Shown: positions 35,350-47,834, counted from the first letter of the stretch. The stretch: 64,000 nucleotides of DNA from Taiwanofungus camphoratus (GCA_003999685.1 CP021222.1:2604001-2668000), one strand, 5' to 3'. The notes: generated by a model from the letters alone, not told the origin. Made by a program: numbers and translations.

Positions 35350-36832
35350 CTACAGAAGTGTCTCACCTGAAGCATAGCATCATTCAGCAGACTGCTTTCC
35401 GCACGGAACACGAAACGAACCTAGCGCCGAGCGAGCCAACGAACACCCCACAGCAACCGTCTGCTCCGACGACTTGACGTCCTCGAGAGACGGGTTTACT
35501 TCCTGTGCAGACAGCCCGGCAGTCAACGACCAGGGCGCGCAGCACGGGATGGGAAACGCACCATGATGTCCAGAGCGACGAGGCACCCGGTCTCATATAT
35601 GGCCTCGCAGATGTAATGGCCCTCCCTAAAGGTGAGCCCTCCACGGACCTAGCGCGCCGAACACATCACTACACAGCCAGCGCGAACCGCACTGCAAATG
35701 CCTACCGGGGTGCCGGTCGACGGCGCGACAGACGGGTCGAGCGCGTCCACGTCGAAGCTCAGGTGGATGGGCCGGTCGCGCGCGGGGTTGACGTGGTCCA
35801 GCGCCATCTCGACGACGCGCCCGATGCCGTGCCTGTCCACCTCGTGCATGCTGAACGCGCGGATGCCGTGCTCCCTCAGGATGCGCTTCTCGCCCGCGTC
35901 GACGTCGCGCAGGCCGATGTAGACCAGGCGCTCGGGCTTGAGCAGCGGCTTCACCCAGCCGAACTCTGGGATCTTCGGGCCGAGCCCGAGGAGGAAGGAC
36001 ACGGGCATCCCGTGGATGTTGCCTGCAGTACTTACAGGATCAGACAGTCCGACCAACCCGTACGCCTCGTTGCGTACCCGAGTCTGTAGTCTCCGCAGTG
36101 TTGATATCTGCGTGGGCATCCACCCAGATCACGCATGCATCCGGGTATCGGCTGGAAATAAAAATACCGTCAACCAATGGCCTTCCTCAAGATACCACAA
36201 GCTCACTCTAATGTCCCGGAGATTGTTCCCATCGCCTGCCCCAATTAAATTTTCCATCATATCGTCTAGCACTGTGCGTATGCGCAAGGCGCGACTTACC
36301 AGCGAATGGTCCCCGCCAAGCGTCAGCGGCAACTGGCCCTTATTCGCATGGTCGCCAACAACCTTCGCGACAGCCTCGCACACGCGCGACACCAGGCGCG
36401 GGTTCCTCAGCTTGCCGATCGGGGGGTCGCTCTCCGTGTCGATCTCCTCGAACTGGTGGTGGCCGTCGAACTGCACTGCCCAGCCCAATTCTGCGAGCTG
36501 CTCTGGGAGCCCTGCCCGGACGAGGTGGATGGGGCCGGTGTCGACTCCGAGCTTTGCCTGTGGCGCGTTTCGGTGAGAGGGCAGGAAGCGAATGGCGGAT
36601 GCGACGTCGTACCTGGCCGCCTCTGCGTTGTGACACGACCGATAGGACCCTCTCTTACTACCATGCCTCGCCTGAACAGGGGCTTACGCACCTGAAGGGA
36701 CAGCCAACAATCTACGAGGCACGTCGACCAAAGCGTATGAGAAGGGGATTTCGATGAGATGTCTCCTAACATGCTCACCGCGACAGTCTTCGGATTAGGG
36801 ATGAAACGAGATACAGAGGACTCGGAGGCCAT
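35350..36832 (-). CDS. CAR1: Arginase
   Basis: Ten exons: 36832-36779, 36711-36692, 36622-36613, 36557-36300, 36235-36207, 36151-36078, 36022-35706, 35648-35562, 35502-35421, 35366-35350; predicted 315 aa, the usual arginase size. Manganese-ligand motifs are complete: [21 protein letters not shown], and [19 protein letters not shown]. Other conserved parts are [38 protein letters not shown] and LDIMEVNP. Known role: hydrolyses L-arginine to ornithine and urea in the cytosol. Exons 2 and 3 are only 20 and 10 nt; together they encode IVGCPF and the RGGQ turn. The last coding exon is 17 nt. Divergent from the aminotransferase gene over 1.4 kb. Confidence 0.95.
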
Positions 36833-38277
36833 GATGATGCTAGAGCTACAGTGGAATATAGACGATGAGAGCGTATACTAAGAAGACGTGGGAGACTAGT
36901 GAGACCAGCTGAGGATACTATATGTATAGGTCGGTCTGTGCGTCAAACTATGCAGACCGGTGCAAACGCGTCCATGGATCAAGATCCGATCGAGGACATA
37001 AAAATGTCACGTGGAGAGTAGACGGATCTCCAGCAGCCCGCAATTCAGGATATACAGAAGTTACGGATTTCTTCTGTATATCAATATACATAGGAAGTTC
37101 ACGTCGTCTCAGTTTCCTCGGCGTCTTTGCCGGGAAGGGACTGACGACAAGCAGCTGGCCTATTTTCCACTGTCATGAGGGAATACAGACACCATTGCGC
37201 GAAATCCGACCGCAGTGGAGGAACATAAGAAGCAAGCATCGTGGCTGGGAAGCATTGTCACATATATTCACTGAACGCTTGCGAGCGCCTTTTACGCGTG
37301 CGGTCGCCCGGATGGCGACCGGAACATACATATGGATAAGATCACGAGGACAAGCGCAGGCTTTCAATCGTCGCAAGAGACTATCCTAGGTTTCTTGACC
37401 AGGCAACGACGTACACTATGGAGTGCCTTTCCCACTCTTCGGAATGCAGCACGAAGAGAGTGGATGAGATGGTGGACCGACATCAAGATTGACACGCTGC
37501 TACAGAGAACGAGACACGCAGGTCTCCTCTCAAGAACACGACAACATCTCGATAGAGCCGTGCCTAGTGAGATAAGTTTGATATATTTAAGTGTTCTTGG
37601 GCAAAGGAGTCCCTACGGTGCAGGATTACCTTGATGGTATCACCGCGAAAAGAATGGCAAAAAGGTCTTGAGAGGGCCAGAGCGAGAAGATGAGATCGGA
37701 AGACACCCGCATGCCAATGCTGTGCTGATCGTCTCCGCGAGGGGACATCGACGTCATTAATAGTTTGAGTTTGTGTGTTCGTATGCCATGTTGGGTGCAC
37801 CAAGGCACGCTCGGCCGAGAACAGGAGATCCTCCAGGTCCTATGCTCAGCATCTCGGGAGCAGTCAGAACAAGTCGCGCAAGGGGGATGCATCATTTTAT
37901 CAGAAACCCGGCGATGCACGAGCCTCGTCAAATGGCAACAGCCAACCGTCAATGTCGACGCTGGCGCTGATCCAGTAAGCACCAAGGCTGTAAAGTGAGA
38001 TGTCCACCCTCTCGGAGCAGCAGTGAGCACTGCGATTGATAGCGTCATGCCATCGATAAGAATGCACAGACGGCCTTGAGGCGGTGGTGCCCATCATCGC
38101 GACGCAAAGGTGCTAATTATAGCCACGCGCGTCTCCTCCGCACGCATGATGGATCGTTTCCAAGTAAGCGGCACTTGACGGCACCAGTCGCACTCGAGAG
38201 TCCGCACAGCCTGCAAGCAATCTGATTCGGCCTTATAGCTTCTGCTGATAGCTCCTCACTCGCAATCTCCTCCTACC
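36833..38277. promoter_or_regulatory. 1.4-kb divergent spacer between arginase and aminotransferase
   Basis: No gene is visible. It must hold the promoters of both neighbours. A perfect 8-bp inverted repeat (CGGTCGCC, 5-bp loop, GGCGACCG) lies at 37301-37321. Confidence 0.4.
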
Positions 38278-40743
38278 ATGTCCCTCACCCCCCACCACGA
38301 CTCCCCCTCCCACTCTGGCAGGTCCACCCCCCTCCATTTCAGGGATTTCGTGCGTTCCACGGTGCTCATCTCTGAAGAACTCCACAACCAAGTCGTTGTC
38401 TGATTGCATTTGCCACAGGTCGATGGGCTCATGAAGCAATTCAGGCATGAAAAGGAGTCCGAGGCGCACAGGGTAACGCACAACACAGTCTCTTCACCCC
38501 AGACACTCACTTCCCTTCCCAGATCTTCCGTGATTCCGCAGGCCACCAGCCCAAAGGCGTCCTGCCCCAGACCGTGAATCCCGTGAGTCCCACACACACA
38601 TCCGCGACCCGCTCGCGCTCATGCCCATTCCGCGCCGCCAGGACGAAGAGACCGTCCCCGGCATCCTGCACCCAGGCAGCACCGGCGTCATCTACTGCTC
38701 CGACCGCGCCATGGCCAACGGCTTCTCCTACGCCTCCTCGCACGAATGGGCAAACCTCGGACAGGGCGCCCCAGAGGTCGGCCACATCCCCGGCGCACCC
38801 CCGCGCCCGACAACCATCCCGGTCCCCGAGGACTCGCTCGAGTACGCCCCCACGACGGGCGTGAAAGGTGCGTGACGCCCGCCATCATTGGCAAGGACCC
38901 TGCAAGGATGACGAACGCGCGCCCGTGTCGATCAAATCAGCCCTCCGCGAGGCTGTCGCAGATCTGTACAACCACACGTACCGCCAGGGCAAAGCCAGCC
39001 AGTATACCTTTGAGAACGTCTGCATTGTCCCGGGCGGCCGTTCTGGTCTGTCCCGTGTCGCGGCCGTCATCGGCGACGTCTACACTGTGGGCATACTTCC
39101 ATCTATATTCTCAATTCTGCAAGACCGTGGCTGACGCTCAAATCCACGCAACAGTCGTACCAAGTGCCAGATTATACCGCGTATGATCAGGTCCTGAGCG
39201 CGTTCAAGCGTTTGGTACCCGTTCCGACTGCGTGAGTGATCCGCGTCCGTCCTCGCTACGGCTAGTCACTGACAACGCTCTCCAGTCTCGAAGCCGAGGT
39301 TGGGCTCCTCTCGCGTGACTCAACTCACATCCAGCATGCTGACCCGAGACACAGAACAAGTACCGCCTGAACATCGAGCAGACGCGCGTGAGCATCCCTC
39401 TTGTCTGCATCCGCGGGGACCAGGCGACTGAACAGGCCGCAGAAAGACATCAGGACGCAGGGCCTGGAGGTCATCATCGCGTCGAACCCGCGCAACCCCA
39501 CCGGCCAGGTCATCCACGACGAGGAGCTCAAGCAGCTCGTCGAGCTCGCGCGCGAGATGAGCACGACGCTCATCCTCGACGAGGTGCGCCGCTCTTCCCC
39601 TTCCCGGCCGATGCGCACGAAGCACGCTAATCTCCGAGCTCCCCCGCGCGCTAGTTCTACTCGTGGTACATGTATCCCGAGAAGGAGTCCGACTACGGCA
39701 AGTCGGTGTCGTCTGCCGCGTACATCGACGACGTGAACCAGGTGCGTGTTGCCAGCCCTGGTGTCGCGCAACGCAGCCCTGAGCACCCCAGATCGCGTAG
39801 GACCCAGTCGTCATCGTCGACGGTCTCACAAAGGTACGACCGCGGACGTGCACTGCCCTCGTTACACCGCTGACGGCGTGCTAGAACTGGCGTCTCCCGG
39901 GCTGGCGCGTGTGCTGGGTGATCGGGCCCAGGAACCTGGTCACCGCGCTATCGCAATCCGGCTCCTTCCTCGACGGAGGCGCGAACCACCCGTGCGTGCT
40001 TGCCCCACCCTGCACACATCTCGTACACAATTATCGCTGACGCCCCCGCTCCCTGGCGCCGCGGCAGGCTGCAGCTCGCCGCGATCCCGCTGCTCGACCC
40101 CGAGCGCGTCAAGGCGGAGAAGCTCTCGCTGCAGCGGCACTTCAAGCAAAAGCGCGACCACGTGCTGAAGCGCCTCGAGAAGCTCGGGCTCAAGGTCGCA
40201 GTCCCGCCCAAGGCGACGTTCTACATCTGGCTCGACCTCGAGCACCTCCCGCCGCCGCTGAACAACGGCCTGGTGCGTGTCCCGTCCCCCCCCCCCAAAA
40301 AAAAAAAAAAAAAAAAAGTGCTCTGCCCCGGCTGACGGCGCGTGTGCGCAGACGTTCTTCGAGGAGCTGCTGAAGGAGCAGACGATCGTCATCCCCGGCA
40401 TCTTCTTCGACATCAACCCCGCGCACCGCCGCAACCTGTTCAACTCGCCGTGCCACCACTTTGTGCGGCTGTCGTTCGGGCCGCCGCTTGCGGATCTGGA
40501 TAAGGGTGCGTCCTGCGTTTCGCGTTTTGCGTTTTGCATTTTGTGTTTTGTGTTCTGCGTTGCGTGTGTGTGCACGCGTCGCTCTGCGCGCTCTCGGCTG
40601 TCCGACTGATTGATGGCTTGCGCACAGGGCTCGACGCGATTGGGCGCGTGCTGAAGAAGGCGAAGAAGGAGGGCATGCAGTCGTTCGGGCACAGTTACAA
40701 GAAGAGCATCGAGGGCCCCGTCTCGGCGGAACAGTTTGTCTGA
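38278..40743 (+). CDS. Class I/II PLP-dependent aminotransferase
   Basis: Fifteen exons: 38278-38349, 38419-38472, 38523-38582, 38642-38867, 38941-39086, 39155-39231, 39286-39298, 39355-39387, 39443-39583, 39655-39741, 39801-39833, 39885-39991, 40068-40272, 40352-40505, 40628-40743; predicted 507 aa. Fold-type I landmarks: LREAVADLYNHTYRQGK, VPGGRSGLSRV, ASNPRNPTGQVIHDEE, STTLILDEFYSWY, the PLP lysine in VDGLTKNWRLPGWR, and the substrate-carboxylate arginine in HHFVRLSFGPP. The substrate is not clear from sequence; aromatic, branched-chain or 2-aminoadipate activity are options in this superfamily. No targeting signal, so probably cytosolic. Exon 7 is 13 nt. Intron 13 carries an 11-C/21-A homopolymer. 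The gene is clearly GC-richer than those to its left. Confidence 0.9.
40286..40317. repeat. Homopolymer tract C11-A21 inside an intron
   Basis: Eleven C followed by twenty-one A in intron 13 of the aminotransferase gene, between a GTGCGT donor and a CGCAG acceptor. The length is likely variable or imprecisely sequenced. Confidence 0.85.
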
Positions 40744-42667
40744 GGTCGGGCGCGCGCGGTGTTTGGGACCAGGTCTTGGAGAAGGATATAGTATATACAC
40801 ACACACTAGAGTGTAGGCTAGAAGTCAGTTCCGCCCACCGACGGACATGTTGTACAAAATTCGGTACGTATTTGCTGGCTCAGACCACGTCGAACACGAT
40901 TTGTTCTTCCTCTATCGCGTGTCCCTCGGCTAAGATAACCAGACACGTTGAGGCAATATTTGTCGTGCAATTTTGGTGGAGTCTTCTTCATCTGAACAAC
41001 CATCGGGAATTAATGATACACTGATCCTTTGAGATGTCCGAGGGACAGGAAACCACCGTCAGATGTTCATCTTGACTTCGGGGCCGGATGAGCAAGGGTA
41101 GTCATACCGTCGCAACTCTCATGCACCTGGACGAATATGTGGCTCTTGCGTCGCTGTTGATTTCTAGACCTGTTATTGTCCCCCTCCGTGAGGCTGATGT
41201 CCAACTTGCCACAGTTAGATCTGCCTTGAGGCTGCTGGGCTCCATAGATTCCAGGTTCTGTTGACGCCGAGGCTTCACTTGTGCTGAGCAGTCTTGAGGT
41301 GTAAATGGTACGTCACGGTTCCGGCGGACGATGTGGCAGCGGCGCCTAGGGTATTAGTATATGAAGGGACATCCATGAGATATGGTCTTGGCGCTCTCGA
41401 TTTTGTCCATCGAGTGCACAACGCCTCTTCCTGAGTCCCAGTATCTCATACTTTTCTAGGATTTCTTGCAGTCTAAGGATTCTGTTTCAGTGATCAAGTC
41501 CGTTTTGCGTTCCTTCTCATCTTTGAGGCGGCGAGATCTTTTGGCCCAGATGACGCGATGAGAGGAGTCGATGGAGAAGTATCGACTCGGAGGTTATCAT
41601 CCTGTCGCCATTGACGATAGCTTAAACAATGCTAATTCATTGTATGAAAGCTTGGTTGCGGTGATTATTCCACTATATGGTTCGTCGAGGATGTAATGTA
41701 AGTAAGGGCATCAATGACTCAGCCGTCATACTTTTACTTATTGCAACCATGTCCTTAAGACTTGGCGGTTAAGTCGCTCTCAAAATACTCTCAGATGACG
41801 CTGGGAAGGGTTCGGAAATTTTTTTCCGGAAGTGTCTCTTCTCCAAACTGTCAACGAGAAGGCCAGCTCACCAGAATCAACATACACCCCGAAGCCATGG
41901 CAAACCTCGCTGATGTGATTAGAAGCTGTGCGCCTCCAGGCGCCTCTGAACATGGATGCGCTGAGATCACTGAATTTTAAGCTATCATTCTCAGGATCTT
42001 ACCCAGAGACAAGGCCATTGCGAAGGAGCTGGCTGAACATCCGTAGTTATGTGACTTGTTCAGATCCGGGTCGCATGTTTCTCGCCCAACGGAGATATAA
42101 CCAGGATTGGGATCGAGCCAGCGGAGGCCCCGCTTTGCGATGCGGAGTCCCCTCTCACGAAGGTGGTGTAGAACAGGCAGTGATTGAGTCAGCTATGCTG
42201 CGATGTGTATCATGAATAGCGTAAGTCGGACGATTGGTCGCACTGTTTGACCCTTGTAGTGTTTCTCTGCTGTTGTGGGTTTGCCACTTTACGTGCCCCA
42301 TTAAGTAGTATGATCTAGTCAAGAAATTACATTATTGACCGTGTTCTGGCGCGGTGTCCCTTGATGTCCAGGGCTTTTGCACTTGCGTTTCGTTAGCCGG
42401 GCGGCAACGTAATGTAAGAGCGAATCCCATAGTCCTTACTTACCAGCAGGGGTACGCGTTACGGTATCCGTATAGGACTGATCATACGTCACCTCGTCAA
42501 ACTAAACCGGTTCCACTTTACTTAGTTATTTATATGGCAGTGATACTGTGCTTGTATAATACATGATATACATCTGATACAGATTCCGGATAGAGATATT
42601 CGATGTGCATCCGCGTCCCCTATTAGTATTCAAAGTAAGGCTCCTTTCGTGCCTGACATCTGCAGCT
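40744..42667. other. Gene-free 1.9-kb stretch between converging genes
   Basis: The aminotransferase and IVD genes converge on this interval. No open frame above about 95 codons and no recognisable motif. Confidence 0.4.
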
Positions 42668-45119
42668 TCATGCCGCACGTCGCCTAAACTCGTCATTGAA
42701 CTCACGCCCGATGAGCATTCGCCTGATTTCCTGAGTGCCGGCTCCTACAGTGTATAACCGTGCATCACGTAAGAGGCGGCCAGTCGGATAATCTTCGTTA
42801 TGAAAGGGGATGGTCAGAGACAGTTGACAAGAGGCCCGAACAGCATATTATAGACCAGGGTTCAAACATGATGAGCAACGTCGAAATGGGAGGATGCGCA
42901 TGACCTACCGTTGATGTAACCGTTCCCGCCTAAGCATTGCATCGCTTCCATAGTGACCTCGACCGCACGATCAGATGAGTATAGAATAGCACCTGCACAA
43001 TCCTGGATGTGCAAGGTGTCAGTCAAGTTACAAGTCATTGTTTGGATTCAACCGAAAAACTGGTGTTGCCATCTCCCCTGGAATGATACGCACCCGTCGG
43101 CTTACTTTGCCCTCATCACATGCCTTTGCAACGGCATAAACGTATGATCGCGACGCGTTCAGCTTCGTATACATATCCGCAATTTTTCCTGGTCACAATT
43201 GGCAGGCAAGTCAATATTTATATTCAAGGACAGTGGTAGTCGAAAGATCATCGGAGACTGACCTTGCATAAGTTGGAACGTCCCCACTGGTTGTCCGAAC
43301 TGCTTGCGCTCGTGTACGTATTCGACGGTATAATCGAAAGCCGCTTGCATAAGACTGCAGCATCGACCAAGGCAGCCGCGTCAGATCAGAAGAAAGGGAT
43401 AGTAACAAAGGAGGCCGAACATACCCCAGTGGGCCTCCGCAAAGCACAAGCCGCTCCAGGTCGAGTCCTGACATTAGAACTTCGACACCCCCATCCACTT
43501 TCCCCAAGACATTCTCTGCACACATAGCAAAGTCAGCCGTCAGGTTGCATAGAAAACAGCCAACCAAGAATTCACCATTTGGTACCAAGCAATCCTCAAA
43601 CACGAGCTCGCAGGTATCGCTTCCCCGCATTCCGAGCTTGTCTAGTTTCTGGTGTGTCGAGAAGCCGGAGAATTCGCGCTCAATGATGAACGCTGTGATA
43701 CCACGAGACGCCTTCTCTGGTGAGGTCTTGGCATAGACGACAAGCGTGGAAGCTGTGGGACCGTTTGTTATCCTGGAAAGGGACAGTCAACAAGTGCGCC
43801 GGAATTATCAACGACGAGATAGACTGAAAGCTGCCGGCAGAGCAAAAACGCACCAGAATTTGTTACCGTTGAGCTTCCAGCCACCTTCGACCTTGTCCGC
43901 GCGAAGCTTCATGCTGACAACGTCGCTCCCGCTGCCCGGCTCGCTCATCGCGAGGCTGCCGACTTTCTTCCCCGATATGAGGTCTGGGAGATACTTGGCT
44001 TTCTGGGCATCTGTGCCCCAACGATAAATCTGTCGTTCCAGAACTCAGTGAACTGGATTTCGATGCGTAGCCTGGTTGTGTGATTCCGCAAAGAAGCTGA
44101 TACGAGAAGTAGGTTGCTCGTAGATGTGCGAAATAGAAAAGAATCGTTAACATCTGAACGAGACCATCGGGTCAACTTAGGCGTTGTCGCTCAGAATCCA
44201 GTTCCCAGATTTGATAAATGAAACTACTGGATGGAGCACGATGGGTGGAGTTGTGAAGCAGTTTTAAGTGTCCGGATCATCCGACACAGAACGGCTTCGA
44301 AATGGGCCATTTCCACTGTCAGCAGGTGGACAGTTAGTGACAGATACTGTGTTAGAATCGTGGTGGGCAACGTGGAGATGTAGATACATCCCACAATAAC
44401 CTCGATTTTTTCTCTGAATGTCAATGAAAATATCGAATGTTGCACTTGTCTCGAGGCCATATGAAGTATGCTCAAAACCAAACGAACGAAAATGAACAGC
44501 TTCAAAACCAGTCCCTGGAGTACTCACCTGATTTACGCAGAGATTTGAGTGTGCACCATATGAGAGGGCAACAGACCCTGAAGCGCGTGAGAGTTCCTCC
44601 ATAGCAATGGTATGGTTGAAGTATCCCAGCGACAGACCGCCGTACTCTGGGGAGACAGTAATACCGAGAAGACCCATCGAACCTAACTTCTCCCATAGAT
44701 CCTGCAAGCATCAAGTGACAGGATTTAGACACAATATCTAATCAGAATTTCGGGCCCGTAATGACAGGTGACACTTAAAGTGAAGCGCAGGGTATGGGTA
44801 TGGGTGCAATTAAAAGGTGCTCACCGATGGGAAATTGTTGCTCCTGTCTATCTCACCAGCGCGAGGGGCTACCTCTCTTTGTGCAAAATCCGTTACAGCG
44901 TCCCGAAACTGTTGAAGTCTCGCTTCAGTTACTTATAACATCATGATATCTGCTTTGATAATATACTTCAGCTTGTTCATCGGTGAGACCAGCGATATTG
45001 GCGTTGTAATGTGATGCATTTCTGCATTGAATCCTGCTAATAGGAGGCGTTGAACGTATCCATTGCCGACAAGGTGAAAACGAGCGACTCAGGGAGCGGA
45101 GTGACACAGACAGCGACAT
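42668..45119 (-). CDS. IVD: Isovaleryl-CoA dehydrogenase
   Basis: Ten exons: 45119-44967, 44908-44825, 44701-44528, 44029-43854, 43772-43576, 43515-43425, 43354-43263, 43188-43106, 43002-42909, 42792-42668; predicted 422 aa (human about 425). The first 35 residues are Ser/Arg-rich ([15 protein letters not shown]), a mitochondrial presequence. Acyl-CoA dehydrogenase motifs: [41 protein letters not shown] and [15 protein letters not shown]. The IVD-specific segment [18 protein letters not shown] contains the catalytic Glu. Known role: FAD-dependent oxidation of isovaleryl-CoA in leucine breakdown. Intron 3 (44527-44030) is 498 nt, far above the local norm. The gene is divergent from a Zn2Cys6 regulator. 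Confidence 0.95.
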
Positions 45120-45584
45120 GAGTAGAAAACAACGCGAGTGTGGATAAGCCGTTAGTAGTAACAATGTCTGTCGCAAGCTATGCTAATGAACAATGCGGGG
45201 GTAACTTGAATGAGTGCGGGGATGTGCCTGCGGGGTTCGGCGATCGACCGGAGCTTTCGGCCCGAGAATGCTTACCTTCTTCGCGGTGAATCTCAAGTTC
45301 CAACCATCGTACATGGCATGTTGCAGCAAAAAGATGCCTTTTACTAGTACCAACACATCTCAGACACAGAGTTTGCAATGGGACTCGCCAGGATGAAGTT
45401 CCTGGTAATCAGCATTAGAATTGGGACCAGCACGGTCCCAAATCCAATACGATTCCAGCCACAGAATCTGTCTCAGTTTCAGGGTTGCATAAAACCACTG
45501 TTTTCTAACCGTTAGCCCTATTCCTTCTCTATAACACGCACACATACTATTTCCCTTACATCGCTGATACACATTCACACCGAT
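45120..45584. promoter_or_regulatory. Shared divergent promoter of IVD and the Zn2Cys6 gene
   Basis: 465 bp between divergent start codons. A pair such as CGG and CCG triplets would be expected if the zinc-cluster protein bound here, but I did not find a convincing spaced pair by eye. Confidence 0.45.
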
Positions 45585-47834
45585 ATGTATAGTCTTCAAG
45601 TTCCTGAGCAATTCCGCTCCGAGAAGACACCCAGCCTCTCTAAATCCATCTTTCCTAATGATGTGCAGGCTACCCCGCGTGCCATCTTCCATTCTATTGA
45701 GCCATTTTGGCGTCTTGCAGCCTTTGAACAACTTCTTGTTAAAGATACGCGGCCTCTTGCCTCTCTTCCGTCTGCTCAGGAGCTCGTAGCTGCTTTCACC
45801 GAGGACGTACAAATGGATGGTGTTTCGGAAAGCATTCCTGCTGCTGTCGCCGAAGGCTTCCCCTCTGTCGTCATGCGAGATTATGCTGGGCCTCAGCCTG
45901 ATTTCGGCTTCCCAGATCTCACTTCTTATCAAGCTCCTGGACTTGAACAGAACCAGAAAGCGTTTCGCTCAGGCCTCAACGCCCTCTTTTCCCGCCCCCC
46001 ACCCCCTGTTCCATCTCACGGTCGTCATTTCCTCATGCGTAACCCATTCACGGGACGGCTGCGCACTCCACAGGCGTGCGAAATTTGTCGAGAGCGAAAG
46101 ACAAAGGTATCTTCACTATCATAAGTCCATTTTCCTCCAGCCAGCACGAGCTCACTTCATGGCATAGTGTACCGGTACTCGCCCTGCGTGCAAGCGCTGC
46201 TTCAATCGCGGTCTCACCTGCGTCTATGTTCTTGATCACAAGGCAAATAGGCGCAAGAACAAGACCAAGGCAAATTCGAAGTCTCGTGGTGGGGAAGTAC
46301 TAATGAACGGAATCCCTGCATTCCTCAGAAGAGTCTCCAGAGAGTCCAATGCCAAACCGTCGTCGGTGACTCGGGCCTTTGATTCTCAGCAGGAGATTTC
46401 GTGGATTGACTTGGCGAACAAGTCAATGGAGCTTCCCCCCGCATTGGCTCCGGCCTCTCAGGTCGAGATCAACGTCATTGGGCCTGATGTACTTGCGCCT
46501 CCCCTCCAGCGGGGTAGCGAACTGCGTGTACCAGCTGCGCCTGTTTCGTCGGATTTTTCGTCTTGGGAACGAATTTGGTCTGGAGCAGGTCTGGGCCTGC
46601 GTGTAGATACCTCTGAGGAGGAAATGCCAGCGTCGGCAACGGCCTGGTCCTCCGCATCTTCATGCTCTTACCCTTCTTCTACTCCGTCCTCATCAATGTT
46701 GGCTGCACAATTGAGTGCGTCTACCGGGTCTGACGGTTCATTCGAGTGAGTACATTCTATCCCTTTTCCGCTGGGATCATAACTATACCCGTTATCAAAC
46801 AACTCTGATTCTCATGACCGGACAGGTTCTCGGGGTTGACTCCTTCCGAGTCTTACCTTGACGTCCCTACCCAGTCAAACATCTCCAGACTTTCCTCCAT
46901 TTTGTCGACATCTTCCTCCAATCTTCAATTACAACCCGACTCTTCTCATTCGAACTTGTCCTCATCGTGGTCACTCGTCCCCTCGTCTTGCGGTGAGGAT
47001 GTTCCTGAAAGCGTGGGTGGACCGTCGAAATCTGAAATCGATGAGGTGTTGGCTTCCATTTTCGGGGATGATAGTAGCGAGGAGGTTGCGAGAGGTGCCT
47101 CCATTTCGTCGCATTTGAGCCTCGGCGAACCCTTGCCTACCATTCTTCGGTCTCTCTCTTCATCGTCGCATTCGAGCTCCAGCTCAGGTTATCTGACTGT
47201 TCCTGTCTGGTCTTGGTCGAAATCCTCGAATGGCTTAGAAAACGACACCCCCGCCACGTCCGCACTCCCTTCTCCCGATACCCCTGAGACAGACGTCAAT
47301 TTCAACAAAGCCTTGGAAGAATTTTTGGGTTCGATTGATACCACCGGCGTGGACAAGGAAGACGTCGACATCATGATTGAACTACCAGCCCTACCGCTTT
47401 CGAGCCCTGGAAAACCTGCACTTGCTGCGTCTGACCCTTCCTTTGACTTCCCGATGCCTGTAATGGCCCTGCCCACCTCTTTCCCACCCTGCACTACGAA
47501 TGGAGTCTCGTTCAACGAGGCGACGTTCGACGTCTTCAAGCCTGATAGCTCCATTATCGTGGGTCAGGATACTAGTCTTGGATCGAGTATCGATGGCTTG
47601 GCGAATTCCTCATATGATATCGCCTCGGCATCCACCAAAGGCGCAAGTCCTGACAAGGTGCCTTCAGCTTCCAATACCGCCATCGACGCATGGGTGGCTG
47701 ATCTCCCTGGCCAGGAACAGTTTATGATGCCAGATGGCTCGTTGGAAAGCAACGTGAACAATGTATCCGCTGCATGTTCTCTGACCAATTTATGGGTTGA
47801 GCTTTTCGGAGATGAAGTGGAAGGCGCTCACTAA
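45585..47834 (+). CDS. Zn2Cys6 transcription factor with internal zinc cluster
   Basis: Three exons: 45585-46106, 46168-46745, 46826-47834; predicted 702 aa. The zinc cluster C-x2-C-x6-C-x6-C-x2-C-x6-C sits at residues 165-192 (ACEICRERKTKC ... ACKRCFNRGLTC), followed by a basic stretch NRRKNKTK. An intron splits the cluster after the second cysteine pair's linker lysine, as in many fungal members. The N-terminal 160 residues are not a known domain. The long tail is rich in Ser, Asp, Pro and acidic clusters, suggesting an activation region; I do not see the usual fungal-specific middle homology domain. Probably a nuclear sequence-specific activator; targets unknown. The adjacent IVD is a candidate from gene arrangement. 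Confidence 0.85.

Noticed and set aside
37301-37321. Perfect 8-bp inverted repeat with 5-bp loop between arginase and aminotransferase
   Set aside because: Too short to call a terminator or regulatory site in a fungal promoter region without conservation data.
39940-40806. 288-codon open frame on the minus strand
   Set aside because: It lies antisense to the well-supported aminotransferase exons in GC-rich DNA and includes translated homopolymer (poly-F, poly-G). It is a shadow.
42085-42165. Possible minus-strand tRNA from a GGCTCGATCCC segment
   Set aside because: No matching A-box or cloverleaf could be drawn.
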